Shown one piece after another: positions 50,405-60,965 of a DNA stretch of 64,000 nucleotides (its first letter is position 1; the number at the start of each line of letters is the position of its first letter). The stretch comes from Pseudooceanicola nanhaiensis DSM 18065 (GTDB lineage: Bacteria > Pseudomonadota > Alphaproteobacteria > Rhodobacterales > Rhodobacteraceae). Under the pieces are notes generated by a model. That model was given only the letters and a program-made list of their open reading frames with translations. It was not told where the DNA came from and did no database searches. A program made the position numbers and the translations under genes. The stretch is from contig NZ_JHZF01000014.1 in assembly GCF_000688295.1 (NCBI RefSeq), positions 62,001-126,000 of the forward strand, written 5' to 3'.

Positions 50405-51850
50405 ATGAGACGCCTTCGCAACACGAAGATCGTCGCGACCCTCGGGCCGGCGTCGAACGATTACGAAACGATCCGGGCGCTGCACGAAGCGGGGGCCGAC
50501 GTCTTCCGCCTCAACATGAGCCACGGCAGCCATGACGAGATTCGCGAACGCCACCGGATCATCCGCCAGATCGAACGCGATCTGGACAGCCCGATCGCCA
50601 TCCTCGCCGACCTGCAGGGGCCGAAGCTGAGGGTGGGGGCGTTCAGGAACGGCTCGGAAGAGCTCGAGGTCGGCCAGCGCTTCCGGCTCGATCTGGACGA
50701 GGCGGAGGGTGACGCGACCCGCGTGACGCTCCCGCACCAGGAGATCTTCGACGTGCTCGAACCGGGGCAGAAGCTGCTGGTCAACGACGGGAAGATCCGC
50801 CTGAAGGTCGTGGAATGCGGGCCGGATCATGCCGATTGCGAGGTGACGACCGGCGGCACGATCTCGAACCGCAAGGGGGTGAACGTGCCCGACGCGGTGC
50901 TGAACCTCGCGGCGCTGTCGGAAAAGGACCGCGATGACCTGGAATTCGTCTGCCAGCTGGGCGTGGACTGGCTGGCGCTGTCCTTCGTCCAGCGCCCCGA
51001 GGACGTGCAGGAGGCGCGGAGCCTCGCCGGCGGCCGCGCGGCGATCCTGTCCAAGATCGAGAAACCGGCGGCGGTGAAATCCTTCGACGCGATCCTCGAG
51101 GCCTCGGACGGGATCATGGTCGCACGCGGCGACCTGGGCGTGGAGCTTCCGGTGCACGCGGTGCCGCCGATCCAGAAAAGCCTCGTCCGGAAATGCCGCA
51201 ACGCCGCCAAGCCGGTGATCGTCGCGACCCAGATGCTGGAAAGCATGATCGAGAGCCCGATGCCCACCCGGGCCGAGGTCTCGGACGTCGCGGCCGCGAT
51301 CTACGAGGGCACCGATGCCGTCATGCTCTCGGCCGAGAGCGCGGCGGGCAGCTTCCCGGTCGAGGCGGTGAAGACGATGGACAGCGTCGCCAAGTCGGTC
51401 GAGGACGATCCGCTCTACCGCGAGATCATCGAGGCCAGCCGCAGGGTGGTCCGCGGCACCGTCGCCGACGGCATCGTCGCCGCCGCCCGCGAGATCGCCG
51501 AAACGACGGACATCAAGGTGATCTGCTGCTTCACCGAAAGCGGCACCACCGCGCTGCGCGTCGCGCGCGAACGGCCCCGGGTGCCGATCATCGCGATGAC
51601 CTCGAAGCGTGGCACCGCGCGGCGGCTGGCGCTGTCCTGGGGCTGCAACACGGTGATGACCGGCGAGCTCGAACGCTTCAAGCAGGCGGTGGTGAACGCC
51701 GCCCGCGCCGCCCGTGTCGGCGGCTACGCGACCGAGCAGGACCAGATCGTCGTCACCGCCGGGGTGCCCTTCAACCAGGAGGGCACGACCAACATCCTGC
51801 GCGTCGCACCCTGCCAGGAGCGGCTGATCTACGCGACCGATCCCGGCTGA
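50405..51850 (+). CDS. pyk: Pyruvate kinase
   Basis: A 481-residue glycolytic enzyme that converts phosphoenolpyruvate and ADP to pyruvate and ATP. The N-terminus RNTKIVATLGPAS, FRLNMSHG, the catalytic block ILSKIEKPAAV and MVARGDLGVELP, and ATQMLESMIESP are all present. The start at ATG 50405 is preceded by AAAGGAGAG. A small membrane-protein gene begins one base after the stop. Confidence 0.97.
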   Translation: MRRLRNTKIVATLGPASNDYETIRALHEAGADVFRLNMSHGSHDEIRERHRIIRQIERDLDSPIAILADLQGPKLRVGAFRNGSEELEVGQRFRLDLDEAEGDATRVTLPHQEIFDVLEPGQKLLVNDGKIRLKVVECGPDHADCEVTTGGTISNRKGVNVPDAVLNLAALSEKDRDDLEFVCQLGVDWLALSFVQRPEDVQEARSLAGGRAAILSKIEKPAAVKSFDAILEASDGIMVARGDLGVELPVHAVPPIQKSLVRKCRNAAKPVIVATQMLESMIESPMPTRAEVSDVAAAIYEGTDAVMLSAESAAGSFPVEAVKTMDSVAKSVEDDPLYREIIEASRRVVRGTVADGIVAAAREIAETTDIKVICCFTESGTTALRVARERPRVPIIAMTSKRGTARRLALSWGCNTVMTGELERFKQAVVNAARAARVGGYATEQDQIVVTAGVPFNQEGTTNILRVAPCQERLIYATDPG

Positions 51851-51851
51851 C

Positions 51852-52136
51852 GTGGACGGCGCCCTGAACCTCGTGATCGGCACGATCCTGATGTGCCTCG
51901 CCATCCCGTCGCTGCTTTCGGCGGTGATGGACCGGCGCTTTCCGCTGGTGGCGCTGCTGGTCTTCTGCGCGGGCGCCGCGCTGATCGTGGTCGAGGCCGC
52001 GGCGCGCCACCGCGGCCTGCCCGGCGACATGGCCGCGGTGCAGGCCTTCGCGACGCAGACCCTGCCCGCGACCCTCGCCCAGGTGCCCCATGCCTTCCTG
52101 GAGGTCGCGGGGCAGGTGGTCTCGGGCTTCTACTGA
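51852..52136 (+). CDS. Small hypothetical membrane protein following pyruvate kinase
   Basis: A 94-residue protein with two hydrophobic segments (about 5-25 and 30-50) and no recognised domain. It starts with GTG one base after the pyruvate kinase stop, so it is probably translated from the same mRNA. The coding frame is supported by its position and GC-rich third positions. No function is known. Confidence 0.6.
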   Translation: MDGALNLVIGTILMCLAIPSLLSAVMDRRFPLVALLVFCAGAALIVVEAAARHRGLPGDMAAVQAFATQTLPATLAQVPHAFLEVAGQVVSGFY

Positions 52137-52173
52137 GGCTTGCGGGCCGGGCCCGGATCGCTAGGCTCCGCCC

Positions 52174-53208
<1,035 letters not shown>

Positions 53209-53255
53209 CGCCGGCATGCTATCCTGCCGCCCATCCGAACGGCAGGAGCGCGCCC

Positions 53256-54179
53256 ATGGCATCCGATCCGCTTCCCTCGTGGCAGGAGACCGGCCCCCGG
53301 GCCGCGCTCCTCGACTTCGTTGCCCGGGTCAGCGATCCGGACCACGCGGATTTCGTCCCCGCGCCCGAGCGGATCGCCGTCTTCGACAATGACGGCACGC
53401 TCTGGAGCGAACGGCCGACCTATTTCCAGCTGCTCTATGCCCGCGACCGCCTGAACCAGAAGGCGGGCGAGGATCCGGCGCTGCTGGAGAACGAGGTCAT
53501 GCGCGCGGTGGCGGAGGGTGACTGGGACGGCGCCTTCTCGGGCGGCTACGAAGGGCTGATCGGCGTGGTCACCGTCAGCCATTCGGGCATGACGGTCGAG
53601 GATTTCCAGACCGATGTCCGCGACTGGCTGGCCGGGGCCCGCCACCCCGAGACCGGGCGCCGCTACACCGACATGGTCTTCGCCCCGATGCTCGAGCTGA
53701 TGGCGCTGCTGCGCGATGCGGGGTTCACGGTCTGGATCGTCACCGGCGGCGGCGTGCATTTCGTCCGCGCCTTCGCCGCCGAGACCTACGGGATCCCGCC
53801 CGAGCGGGTGGTCGGCTCGACCGGGCCGATCGAATACCGGACCGAACCGGGGCCGCCGCGCATCTTCAAGCTGCCGGGGCTGGAGTTCATGGACGACGGG
53901 CCGGGCAAGCCCGTGGGCATCGACCGCCAGATCGGCCGGGTGCCGATCTTCGCCGCGGGCAATTCCGACGGCGATTACGCGATGCTGGAGTACGTCACCT
54001 CGGCCCCCGGGCCCCGCTTCGGCCTGCTGGTCCACCACACCGATGCCGAGAGGGAATTCGCCTATGACCGCGACGTGGCGCTCGGGGCGCTCGAACGCGG
54101 TCTGATCGACGCCGAAGGCCGCGGATGGTGCGTGCTCGACATGGCGCGCGACTGGTCCGCGGTCTGGCCGGAACGGTGA
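53256..54179 (+). CDS. HAD-family phosphatase
   Basis: A 307-residue haloacid-dehalogenase-fold hydrolase. Motif I is FDNDGTLW near residue 44, motif II is WIVTGGG near 160 and motif IV is AAGNSDGDYAML near 230. The long insert between motifs I and II is a cap domain, as in phosphoserine-phosphatase-like enzymes. The start at ATG 53256 has GGAG 9 bases upstream. It has no signal peptide; the substrate is unknown. It precedes the sulfatase gene by 118 bases. Confidence 0.85.
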   Translation: MASDPLPSWQETGPRAALLDFVARVSDPDHADFVPAPERIAVFDNDGTLWSERPTYFQLLYARDRLNQKAGEDPALLENEVMRAVAEGDWDGAFSGGYEGLIGVVTVSHSGMTVEDFQTDVRDWLAGARHPETGRRYTDMVFAPMLELMALLRDAGFTVWIVTGGGVHFVRAFAAETYGIPPERVVGSTGPIEYRTEPGPPRIFKLPGLEFMDDGPGKPVGIDRQIGRVPIFAAGNSDGDYAMLEYVTSAPGPRFGLLVHHTDAEREFAYDRDVALGALERGLIDAEGRGWCVLDMARDWSAVWPER

Positions 54180-54297
54180 CGTTCTCCCGCCAAGGACGAG
54201 CCTTCCGTCAGCAGTTCATCCTAAACTTGCTTAACGCTACGTAACGCGCAAAGGTGGGTCTGCGCGCCTGTTCCGGGCGGATGACGAGGATCTCGCA

Positions 54298-55785
54298 ATG
54301 GCAGACAAACCGAACATTCTCATACTCTGGGGTGACGATATCGGCACCTGGAACCTGAGCTATTTCAACCGCGGCCAGATGGGATACCGGACGCCCAACA
54401 TCGACCGCGTCGCCAACGAGGGCGCGGCCTTCACCGATTACTATGGCCAGCAGAGCTGCACCGCCGGGCGCGCGGCCTTCATCACCGGGCAGAACCCGAT
54501 CCGCACCGGGCTCACCAAGGTGGGGATGCCGGGCGCGGATGTTGGCCTCCAGAAGGAGGATCCGACGATCGCGACCCTGCTGAAGGCCGAAGGCTACGCC
54601 ACCGGCCAGTTCGGCAAGAACCACCTTGGCGACAAGGACGAATACCTGCCGACGATGCACGGGTTCGACGAGTTCTTCGGCAACCTCTACCACCTGAACG
54701 CCGAGGAAGAGCCGGAGCTGCCGGACTACCCCAAACAGGACTGGTTCAAGGACCGCTACGGCCCGCGTGGCGTGCTGCACAGCTGGGCCGACGGCAAGGG
54801 CGGTCAGAGGATCGAGGACACCGGCCCGCTGACCAGGAAACGGATGGAGACGGTGGACGAGGAATTCCTCGAAAGCGCGATCCGGTTCATCGAGGACGCG
54901 GTGAAGAACGACCAGCCGTTCTTCGTCTGGTTCAACACCACCGGCATGCACTTCCGCACGCATTGTCCCGACAAGCACAGGGGCAAGAGCGGGCAGGGGT
55001 TCTACAACGACATGATGGTCGTCCACGACGAGACCATCGGCGTGCTGCTCGACAAGCTCGACGAGCTCGGGATCACCGACAACACCTTCGTGATGTATTC
55101 GACCGACAACGGCCCGCATTTCAACACCTGGCCGGATGCGGCGATCACCCCCTACCGGTCCGAGAAGAACACCAACTGGGAAGGCGCCTGGCGGGTGCCG
55201 TGCTTCATGCGCTGGCCCGACCGGATCAAGGCGGGCACGGTGCTGAACGACATCGCCTGCCATCAGGACATGCTGCCGACGCTGCTGTCGGCGGCCGGCG
55301 CTCCGGGCGTGAAGGAGAAGCTCCTCGACGGCCACACGGTCGGCGACATGACCTACAACGTGCATGTCGACGGCTTCGACCTGCTGCCCTGGCTCTCGGG
55401 CGAGGCCGAGAAGGGCCCGCGCGAGACGATGTTCTACTTCTCCGACGACGGCGACCTGCTGGCGATCCGGCACAATGACTGGAAGGCGGTGCTGATGGAG
55501 CAGCGGGCGCGGCAGCTGCAATGCTGGATCGAGCCCTTCGTGCCGCTCCGGGCGCCCAAGATCTTCAACCTCCGGCGCGATCCCTTCGAGAGGGCGGACG
55601 AGAATTCCAACACCTACTGGGACTGGTATCTCGACCATGCCTTCCTGATCTACGGGATGCAGGGGCTGGTGGCGGACCAGATCGAGGCCTTCGTGAAGTA
55701 CCCGCCGCGGCAGAAGCCCGCGGCCTTCAACCTCGATGCGGTGATGACCCAGCTCGAGACCATGGGCAGCGGCGCCGGCCATTGA
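54298..55785 (+). CDS. Type I sulfatase (arylsulfatase family)
   Basis: A 495-residue alkaline-phosphatase-superfamily sulfatase. The N-terminus ILILWGDDIG supplies metal-binding Asp13 and Asp14, and the nucleophile motif is QQSCTAGRAAF with Cys54 in a C-x-A-x-R context, which must be converted to formylglycine. There is no signal peptide, so it works in the cytoplasm on an imported or internal sulfate ester. The maturation enzyme gene lies convergent just downstream, with a SulP anion transporter behind it. Confidence 0.92.
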   Translation: MADKPNILILWGDDIGTWNLSYFNRGQMGYRTPNIDRVANEGAAFTDYYGQQSCTAGRAAFITGQNPIRTGLTKVGMPGADVGLQKEDPTIATLLKAEGYATGQFGKNHLGDKDEYLPTMHGFDEFFGNLYHLNAEEEPELPDYPKQDWFKDRYGPRGVLHSWADGKGGQRIEDTGPLTRKRMETVDEEFLESAIRFIEDAVKNDQPFFVWFNTTGMHFRTHCPDKHRGKSGQGFYNDMMVVHDETIGVLLDKLDELGITDNTFVMYSTDNGPHFNTWPDAAITPYRSEKNTNWEGAWRVPCFMRWPDRIKAGTVLNDIACHQDMLPTLLSAAGAPGVKEKLLDGHTVGDMTYNVHVDGFDLLPWLSGEAEKGPRETMFYFSDDGDLLAIRHNDWKAVLMEQRARQLQCWIEPFVPLRAPKIFNLRRDPFERADENSNTYWDWYLDHAFLIYGMQGLVADQIEAFVKYPPRQKPAAFNLDAVMTQLETMGSGAGH

Positions 55786-55836
55786 GCCGGGGGTGCAACG
55801 CGGCGCGCCGGGCCTTCGGGGCCGGCGCGCGGCCTT

Positions 55837-56802
55837 TCAGACCCGCGCCACGCAGCGGAAACCGATATGCGTGGTCCCGGTGTCGACCATCTGCGGGCGC
55901 CGCGCCGCGGGGCGGTAGCGCAGGCAATAGTTCGGCGCACAGAGATGCGAGCCGCCCTTCACCACCCGGCGTTCGATCGGCCAGTCCGGCGCCGCCGGGT
56001 CGTGGCTGCCCGTGGCGGTGCCGCGCAGCGGGTTCTGCGGGATGCAGCAGGGCTTGTCGGCCTCGGGCGGATGCGCCTCGGTCCAGAAGTCGGCGCACCA
56101 TTCCCAGACGTTGCCCGCCATGTCCCGCAACCCGAAGCCGTTCGGCGGGAAGCTCCCGACCGGAGAGGTTCCGGCGAAGCCGTCGGTGCAGAGGTTCTGC
56201 CACGGGAATTCGCCCTGCCACGTATTGGCCCGCGGCGGTCCGCCGGGGAGGTGCGTGTCGCCCCAGGTGAAGGCCTTGCCCTCCAGCCCGCCCCGGGCGG
56301 CGCACTCCCATTCCGCCTCGGTCGGCAGCGCCTTGCCCGCCCAGGCGGCATAGGCCAGCGCGTCCTCGTAGGCGATATGGACGACCGGGTGCTGCCCGCG
56401 CTTCCGGACATGGCTCCCCGGCCCCTCGGGGTGGCGCCAGCAGGCGCCGGGGGTCCAGTGCCACCAGCTGTCGATGCGCGTCAGGTCCACGGGGCCAGCC
56501 GTCGGACGGAAGACCAGCGACCCGGGCACGAGGTTCTCGGCCGGGGCGCCGGGAAAGAGCGCCGGATCGGGCGCCCGCTCGGCCACGGTCACATGCCCGG
56601 TGCGCTTCACGAACAGCGCGAACTGGGCGTTGGTCACCTGCGTGCGGTCCATCCAGAACCCGTCCACGGCGACGCGGTGCACCGGCGCCTCCTCGGGGTA
56701 ATGCGCCTCCGAGCCCATCAGGAACGTGCCGCCGGGGATCCATTTCATCCCCGGATGCGGCGGGGCCGAGGGCGCTTCGGAGGCCGGTGCGTGCAGGGTC
56801 AT
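55837..56802 (-). CDS. Formylglycine-generating enzyme (SUMF1/FGE family)
   Basis: A 321-residue oxidase that converts the active-site Cys of sulfatases to formylglycine. The start is PGGTFLMGSEAHYPEEAP after residue 24, and the catalytic pair Cys288/Cys293 lies in GGSHLCAPNYCLRYR with the same 5-residue spacing as the human enzyme. GNVWEWCADFW and IGFRC are also present. ATG 56802 overlaps the SulP stop (ATGA). Its convergent neighbour is the sulfatase gene, a clear functional pair. Confidence 0.93.
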   Translation of the reverse strand: MTLHAPASEAPSAPPHPGMKWIPGGTFLMGSEAHYPEEAPVHRVAVDGFWMDRTQVTNAQFALFVKRTGHVTVAERAPDPALFPGAPAENLVPGSLVFRPTAGPVDLTRIDSWWHWTPGACWRHPEGPGSHVRKRGQHPVVHIAYEDALAYAAWAGKALPTEAEWECAARGGLEGKAFTWGDTHLPGGPPRANTWQGEFPWQNLCTDGFAGTSPVGSFPPNGFGLRDMAGNVWEWCADFWTEAHPPEADKPCCIPQNPLRGTATGSHDPAAPDWPIERRVVKGGSHLCAPNYCLRYRPAARRPQMVDTGTTHIGFRCVARV

Positions 56803-58460
56803 GCCGCGCCCCTCCGGGTGGAGGCCAGCGCGGATTCGGTCGCGGCGAAGACGACCTCGGAGGCGGGGAAGATGTTCGCGCCCCCGATCTCCTCGGCCAG
56901 GCCCGTGGCCTCGAGCGTGCGCATCAGCTCCGGCCCGACCTCGGCGAGGACGAGGCGGGCGCCGTTGCGGCTGAGGGTCGCGTGCAGGTCTTCCAGCCAT
57001 TCGACGCCGGTCAGGCTTTCGAGGTTGCGGTCGCGGACCCGCAGGACGAGCGTCGCGCCCTGCGCCTCGGTCGTGTCGGGGAAGATGTCGTCCAGAGAAT
57101 GGACCGAGGCGAAGTTCGCCGGGCCGCGCATCTCGACCACCGCGACCTCGCCCGGCGCCAGCGCGGCGGGCGGCGGGATTTCGCGCCAGCGCCCCTCCGC
57201 ATCGCGGGTGAGGGCGAGGAAGCGGAACTCGCCCGAGGCGGTGACCGCGTAGACGATCAGCGACAGGACGACCCCGGTGAAGATCGCCACGGTCAGGTCG
57301 GTGAAGACCCCGGCGAGGATGGTGATCCCGGCAATCGCGGTATTGGCGCGCGATGTGGCCCAGGCCCGCCGCAGGATGCGCCCTTCGCGCAGCATCACGC
57401 CGACGCCGATCACGGTCAGCAGGGCGCCGAGGCCGGTCAGCGGGATGAGCTCGGCCAGCGCGCCGAAGAAGAACAGGATCACGATCATCATCAGGCTGGC
57501 GCACATCCCCGACAGGCGGCTGCGCGCGCCGCCGCTGACGTTCACGCCCGTCCGCGAGAGCGAGCCGCCCGCGGGCATCGCCTGGAAGAACGACCCGACG
57601 AGGTTGCCCACCCCCTGGCCGAGGAAGTCGCGCGACATGTTCGACCGGCTGCCGTCCGCGTTCGGATAGGCCGCGCCGACGCCGGAGCTTTCCGACAGCC
57701 CGACGACGGTCGCGGCCAGCGCGCCCGCCATCAGCGCCGGGATCATCGAGAAGTCGGGCAGCATCGGGCGGGGCAGGGCGTCCAGCCCGCTGGGCACCTC
57801 GTCGATGTAGGCGACGATCTCGACCCCGGTCCAGCCGAGCAGCACCACCATCAGGCCGGCGAAGGCGATCACGAGGATGTCGGCGAACCGCCTGACCGGC
57901 GTCCGCTCGAGCGCCAGCAGCACCCCGATGGAACAGAGCCCCACGACCGTCGCCTGCGCGTTCCAGTCGCCGGGGCGCGAGAGGATGTCGATGGCCTGGA
58001 ACAGCTTGTTCGTGTCGCGTTCGGAATCGAGGCCCACCACATGCTTGAGCTGCCCCAGCACGATCAGCAGCGCGGTGACGAAGACGAAGCCCGCCATGAC
58101 CTCCTTCGACACGAAACGGATCACGCTGCCCAGCCGGAAGAGGCCGAGCACGGTCATGATCACCCCCACGAGGAAGGTCAGCGTGAAGAGCGCCTGCATG
58201 CTGGCCTCGGGCGGCAGCTTGCCCAGCTGGTCCCCGGCGACCAGCGCCAGCGCATTCGTCAGGGTGACGATCAGCCGGTTGGTGCCGACGAAGAGCGACG
58301 CGATGATGGTCGTCACCATGCCGGTGTAGAGCCCGTAGATCGGGCTGACCCCGGCGACCAGCGCATAGGCCATGCCCTCGGGGATCGAGACCAGCGCGAC
58401 GGTCAGGCCGGCGCCGATGTCCGGGGCCAGTGGCCCGCGCCTGCCGGAGCTGAACTGCAT
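56799..58460 (-). CDS. SulP-family anion transporter with STAS domain
   Basis: A 553-residue inner-membrane transporter with 10-12 or more membrane segments and a C-terminal STAS domain (about residues 440-540). SulP proteins move sulfate, bicarbonate or other anions. The segment IPEGMAYALVAGVSPIYGLY near residue 26 is a family signature. It is translated into the formylglycine-generating enzyme gene, which suggests it handles sulfate released by the sulfatase (export or reuse) or takes up the sulfated substrate. Confidence 0.9.
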   Translation of the reverse strand: MQFSSGRRGPLAPDIGAGLTVALVSIPEGMAYALVAGVSPIYGLYTGMVTTIIASLFVGTNRLIVTLTNALALVAGDQLGKLPPEASMQALFTLTFLVGVIMTVLGLFRLGSVIRFVSKEVMAGFVFVTALLIVLGQLKHVVGLDSERDTNKLFQAIDILSRPGDWNAQATVVGLCSIGVLLALERTPVRRFADILVIAFAGLMVVLLGWTGVEIVAYIDEVPSGLDALPRPMLPDFSMIPALMAGALAATVVGLSESSGVGAAYPNADGSRSNMSRDFLGQGVGNLVGSFFQAMPAGGSLSRTGVNVSGGARSRLSGMCASLMMIVILFFFGALAELIPLTGLGALLTVIGVGVMLREGRILRRAWATSRANTAIAGITILAGVFTDLTVAIFTGVVLSLIVYAVTASGEFRFLALTRDAEGRWREIPPPAALAPGEVAVVEMRGPANFASVHSLDDIFPDTTEAQGATLVLRVRDRNLESLTGVEWLEDLHATLSRNGARLVLAEVGPELMRTLEATGLAEEIGGANIFPASEVVFAATESALASTRRGAA

Positions 58461-58558
58461 GCCGTTCCCTCAACCCTCGATTGACCCAAGGGAAATGGAA
58501 CACGTTACGGCGGCAAGGTCACGATGATTTTGCCGTCGTCCTGCGACGGCGACGGCGG

Positions 58559-58888
58559 CTATTGCGCGGCGTTCACACGCTCGACATAGGCGCGCATTTC
58601 CTCGGCCTCGTGACGGGCCTCGCGCAGGCCGTCCATCGCGGCGCGCAGCTCGGCCTCGGTCTGGTGCAGCTGGTTGGTCAGGTCCGCTTCGCGCTGCTGG
58701 AGGTAGGTGATCGCCTGATCGCGGGCCTCCTCGGCCTCGTGCAGTTCCTGCGCCATCTTCTCGAGCTCGCCCATGTCGGCCTTGGAGACCCGGGTGAAGC
58801 GGTGGATGAGCCAATAGGCGAACCAGCCGAGGCAGAAGGCAATGAAGAGGATGATCGCGGTTGCGACAATGAATTCGGTTCTGTTCAT
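58559..58888 (-). CDS. Membrane-anchored coiled-coil protein
   Basis: A 109-residue protein with one membrane segment (about 5-27, FIVATAIILFIAFCLGWFAY) and then a long coiled coil rich in Glu, Ala and Arg. The start at ATG 58888 gives a natural anchor; an upstream extension is Arg/Pro-rich and out of character. It follows the OmpA-family gene by about 40 bases on the same strand and may link the inner membrane to the cell wall or other partners. No function is known. Confidence 0.68.
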   Translation of the reverse strand: MNRTEFIVATAIILFIAFCLGWFAYWLIHRFTRVSKADMGELEKMAQELHEAEEARDQAITYLQQREADLTNQLHQTEAELRAAMDGLREARHEAEEMRAYVERVNAAQ

Positions 58889-58928
58889 CCGCCCTGCCGG
58901 CCTCTTCCCGTTCCCTCGCGTCGGCGCC

Positions 58929-60899
58929 TCAGTCGTCGCCGGAGCCTTCTTCCGTGGCGTCGCCGGAGCCGTCCTCCGCGGACGCTGCCGGCGCGTCCTC
59001 GGCGGCGGTCTCCTCGTCGGACGCCGCTGACGCAGCGTCTTCTTGCGCCGAACGGGCATGATCTTCAAGGCTTGATTCGTCTTCCGTCGCGTCCGTGGTC
59101 AGCAGCGTGAACTCGATCCGGCGGTTGGCCTCGCGGCCCTCCTCGGTGCCGTTGTCGGCGATCGGGAACTCCTCGCCATAGCCCTTGGCCGAGAAGCTCG
59201 CGGTCAGCACGCGGCGCATCCGGAGCTCGTTCAGCACCGCCTGGGCGCGGTTGGCCGAAAGCTGCTGGTTCATCGTCTCGCGGCCCTGGCTGTCGGTGTG
59301 GCCGGCGACTTCCATGCGGAACGGGCCGCAGGCCTTCAGCACCTCCGAGATGTCGTCCATGACGCCCATGGATTCCGCGTCGATCGTGGCGGAGCCCGGT
59401 TCGAAGTTGATCTTCTTCACTTCCTGGATCTGCTTGAGTTCGGCGATGCACTGCTCGGGTTCGGGGACATTCGCCTGCGGGTCCAGCTTCTCCTGATAGA
59501 CCACCTCGACCGAGAAATCCTCGGCCTCGCCCAGCTTGTCCGACAGCAGGCCCGTGATCTCGTCGCTGGCGCTCTCGAGCCCGGTGTTGCCCGAGACCGA
59601 GACGGTGTCGGGCGTGACGACGACCGCGCCGTTCGACAGCTTGGCCAGCGCCTCGAGCGCGGTCAGGACGCGGATCGACCAGCCCTTGGGCAGCGTCTCG
59701 TCCAGCCGGGCGCCGTTGTGCACCGCGTCCGAGCCGAACCGGGCCTGCGCGAGGCTCACGATGGCGCTGCGGGATTGCTCGTCGGTCATCCGCCCGCGCA
59801 TCTGGAGCAGCCCTTCGGGCGACAGGGTGGCGGTGAATTCCGGCGGACCTTCCTCGCCCTTCTCGGGCGTCTCGGGCAGGACCGCGTGCAGGGTGAAGAG
59901 CTCGGGCAGGCCGTTTTCTAGCTCGCCCACCACGTCGTCGAACAGCCCCTGCTCGGTGCCCTCCGCGGCGATCAGGGTGATGTCGGCATCCGAGAAGGTG
60001 ACCGACCCGCCCTTGAGCTTTGCCAGCGCGGCGATGGATTTCGTGGCCGCCTCGGACCATTCGGGCGCAGGCACGCCGAGGCCGATGGTGCAGCGCGCGG
60101 CGCCTTCCAGCCCGGCGGAGGCTGCGGCGGCGAGGATCTCGGCCCGGGCCTCCTCGGTATCGGCCGAACAGGCGTCGAAGCGGGGGGCGCCGTCCTCGAT
60201 TAGGAAGCGCAGCGTGAAGGGCGCGATGACCGGGCGCGGCGCCGAGATGTCGAGCTTGAGCTTGATCTCGCGCGGGGCGGCCTTCTTGAGCGCGGTCTCC
60301 ATCTGGTTCCGCTCGGCCGGGCTGTCGGCCATGCCGGTGACCGAGACGCGGCTCGCCTCGACCGAGATCTTCGAGCGCGGCACGATGTTGAGCGCCTTCA
60401 CCGCGTAGTCCAGCGCCGGGCTCCAGCCGTCGGGGACCCGGTGGGCGGCGACGTCGAGCAGGTCCGAGACCTCCTCCACGCCCTTGAGCTTGTTCAGCCG
60501 CGCGACCAGGGCCTCGCGGTCGGTCTCGGCCGGGATCAGCCCGATCAGCGACAGCGTCCCCTCGTTGCGCAGGATCTCGACCGAGAATTTCGGCGCGGCG
60601 ATCTGCTCGGCCGGCGTGACGTTCATGCCGTCGATCACCCGGCTGGCGTCGATGATCCGTCCCGCCACCGTCAGCGCGGCGAAGCGGCGCGCCTCGGACG
60701 GCGCGGTGCCGGTGAGATGAAGCTGGAGACCGTCGGCCTGCACCTCGGCCCATCCCATCTGGCTTTCGTCCAGCGCCTGCCGGATCTGGATCTCGGTGGT
60801 GGCTTCGACCTGGGTGACGGCGAAGCTCGCGGCCACGAGGCTCGAGACGGCGGCGAAGAGGAAGGCTGAGGCGAGGATGGCGATGGATGACAGTCGCAT
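58929..60899 (-). CDS. OmpA-family outer-membrane protein with several BON-like modules
   Basis: A 656-residue secreted protein. A signal peptide or anchor (MRLSSIAILASAFLF) is followed by repeated alpha/beta modules of about 75-90 residues that resemble BON-type domains (for example DGLQLHLTGTAPSEARRFAA and SRVSVTGMADSPAERNQ). A C-terminal OmpA domain (about 500-610) carries the peptidoglycan-binding GHTDSQGRETMN and Arg. The last 45 residues form an acidic Ala/Glu/Asp/Ser tail. It probably tethers the envelope to peptidoglycan. The start was chosen at 60899. Confidence 0.85.
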   Translation of the reverse strand: MRLSSIAILASAFLFAAVSSLVAASFAVTQVEATTEIQIRQALDESQMGWAEVQADGLQLHLTGTAPSEARRFAALTVAGRIIDASRVIDGMNVTPAEQIAAPKFSVEILRNEGTLSLIGLIPAETDREALVARLNKLKGVEEVSDLLDVAAHRVPDGWSPALDYAVKALNIVPRSKISVEASRVSVTGMADSPAERNQMETALKKAAPREIKLKLDISAPRPVIAPFTLRFLIEDGAPRFDACSADTEEARAEILAAAASAGLEGAARCTIGLGVPAPEWSEAATKSIAALAKLKGGSVTFSDADITLIAAEGTEQGLFDDVVGELENGLPELFTLHAVLPETPEKGEEGPPEFTATLSPEGLLQMRGRMTDEQSRSAIVSLAQARFGSDAVHNGARLDETLPKGWSIRVLTALEALAKLSNGAVVVTPDTVSVSGNTGLESASDEITGLLSDKLGEAEDFSVEVVYQEKLDPQANVPEPEQCIAELKQIQEVKKINFEPGSATIDAESMGVMDDISEVLKACGPFRMEVAGHTDSQGRETMNQQLSANRAQAVLNELRMRRVLTASFSAKGYGEEFPIADNGTEEGREANRRIEFTLLTTDATEDESSLEDHARSAQEDAASAASDEETAAEDAPAASAEDGSGDATEEGSGDD

Positions 60900-60965
60900 G
60901 CGGTGTTGGTGTCCGGCGTTGTCCGAGAGAGGGGTAGGATTACAGGGGGCGTCGGGCCTGCGCAA

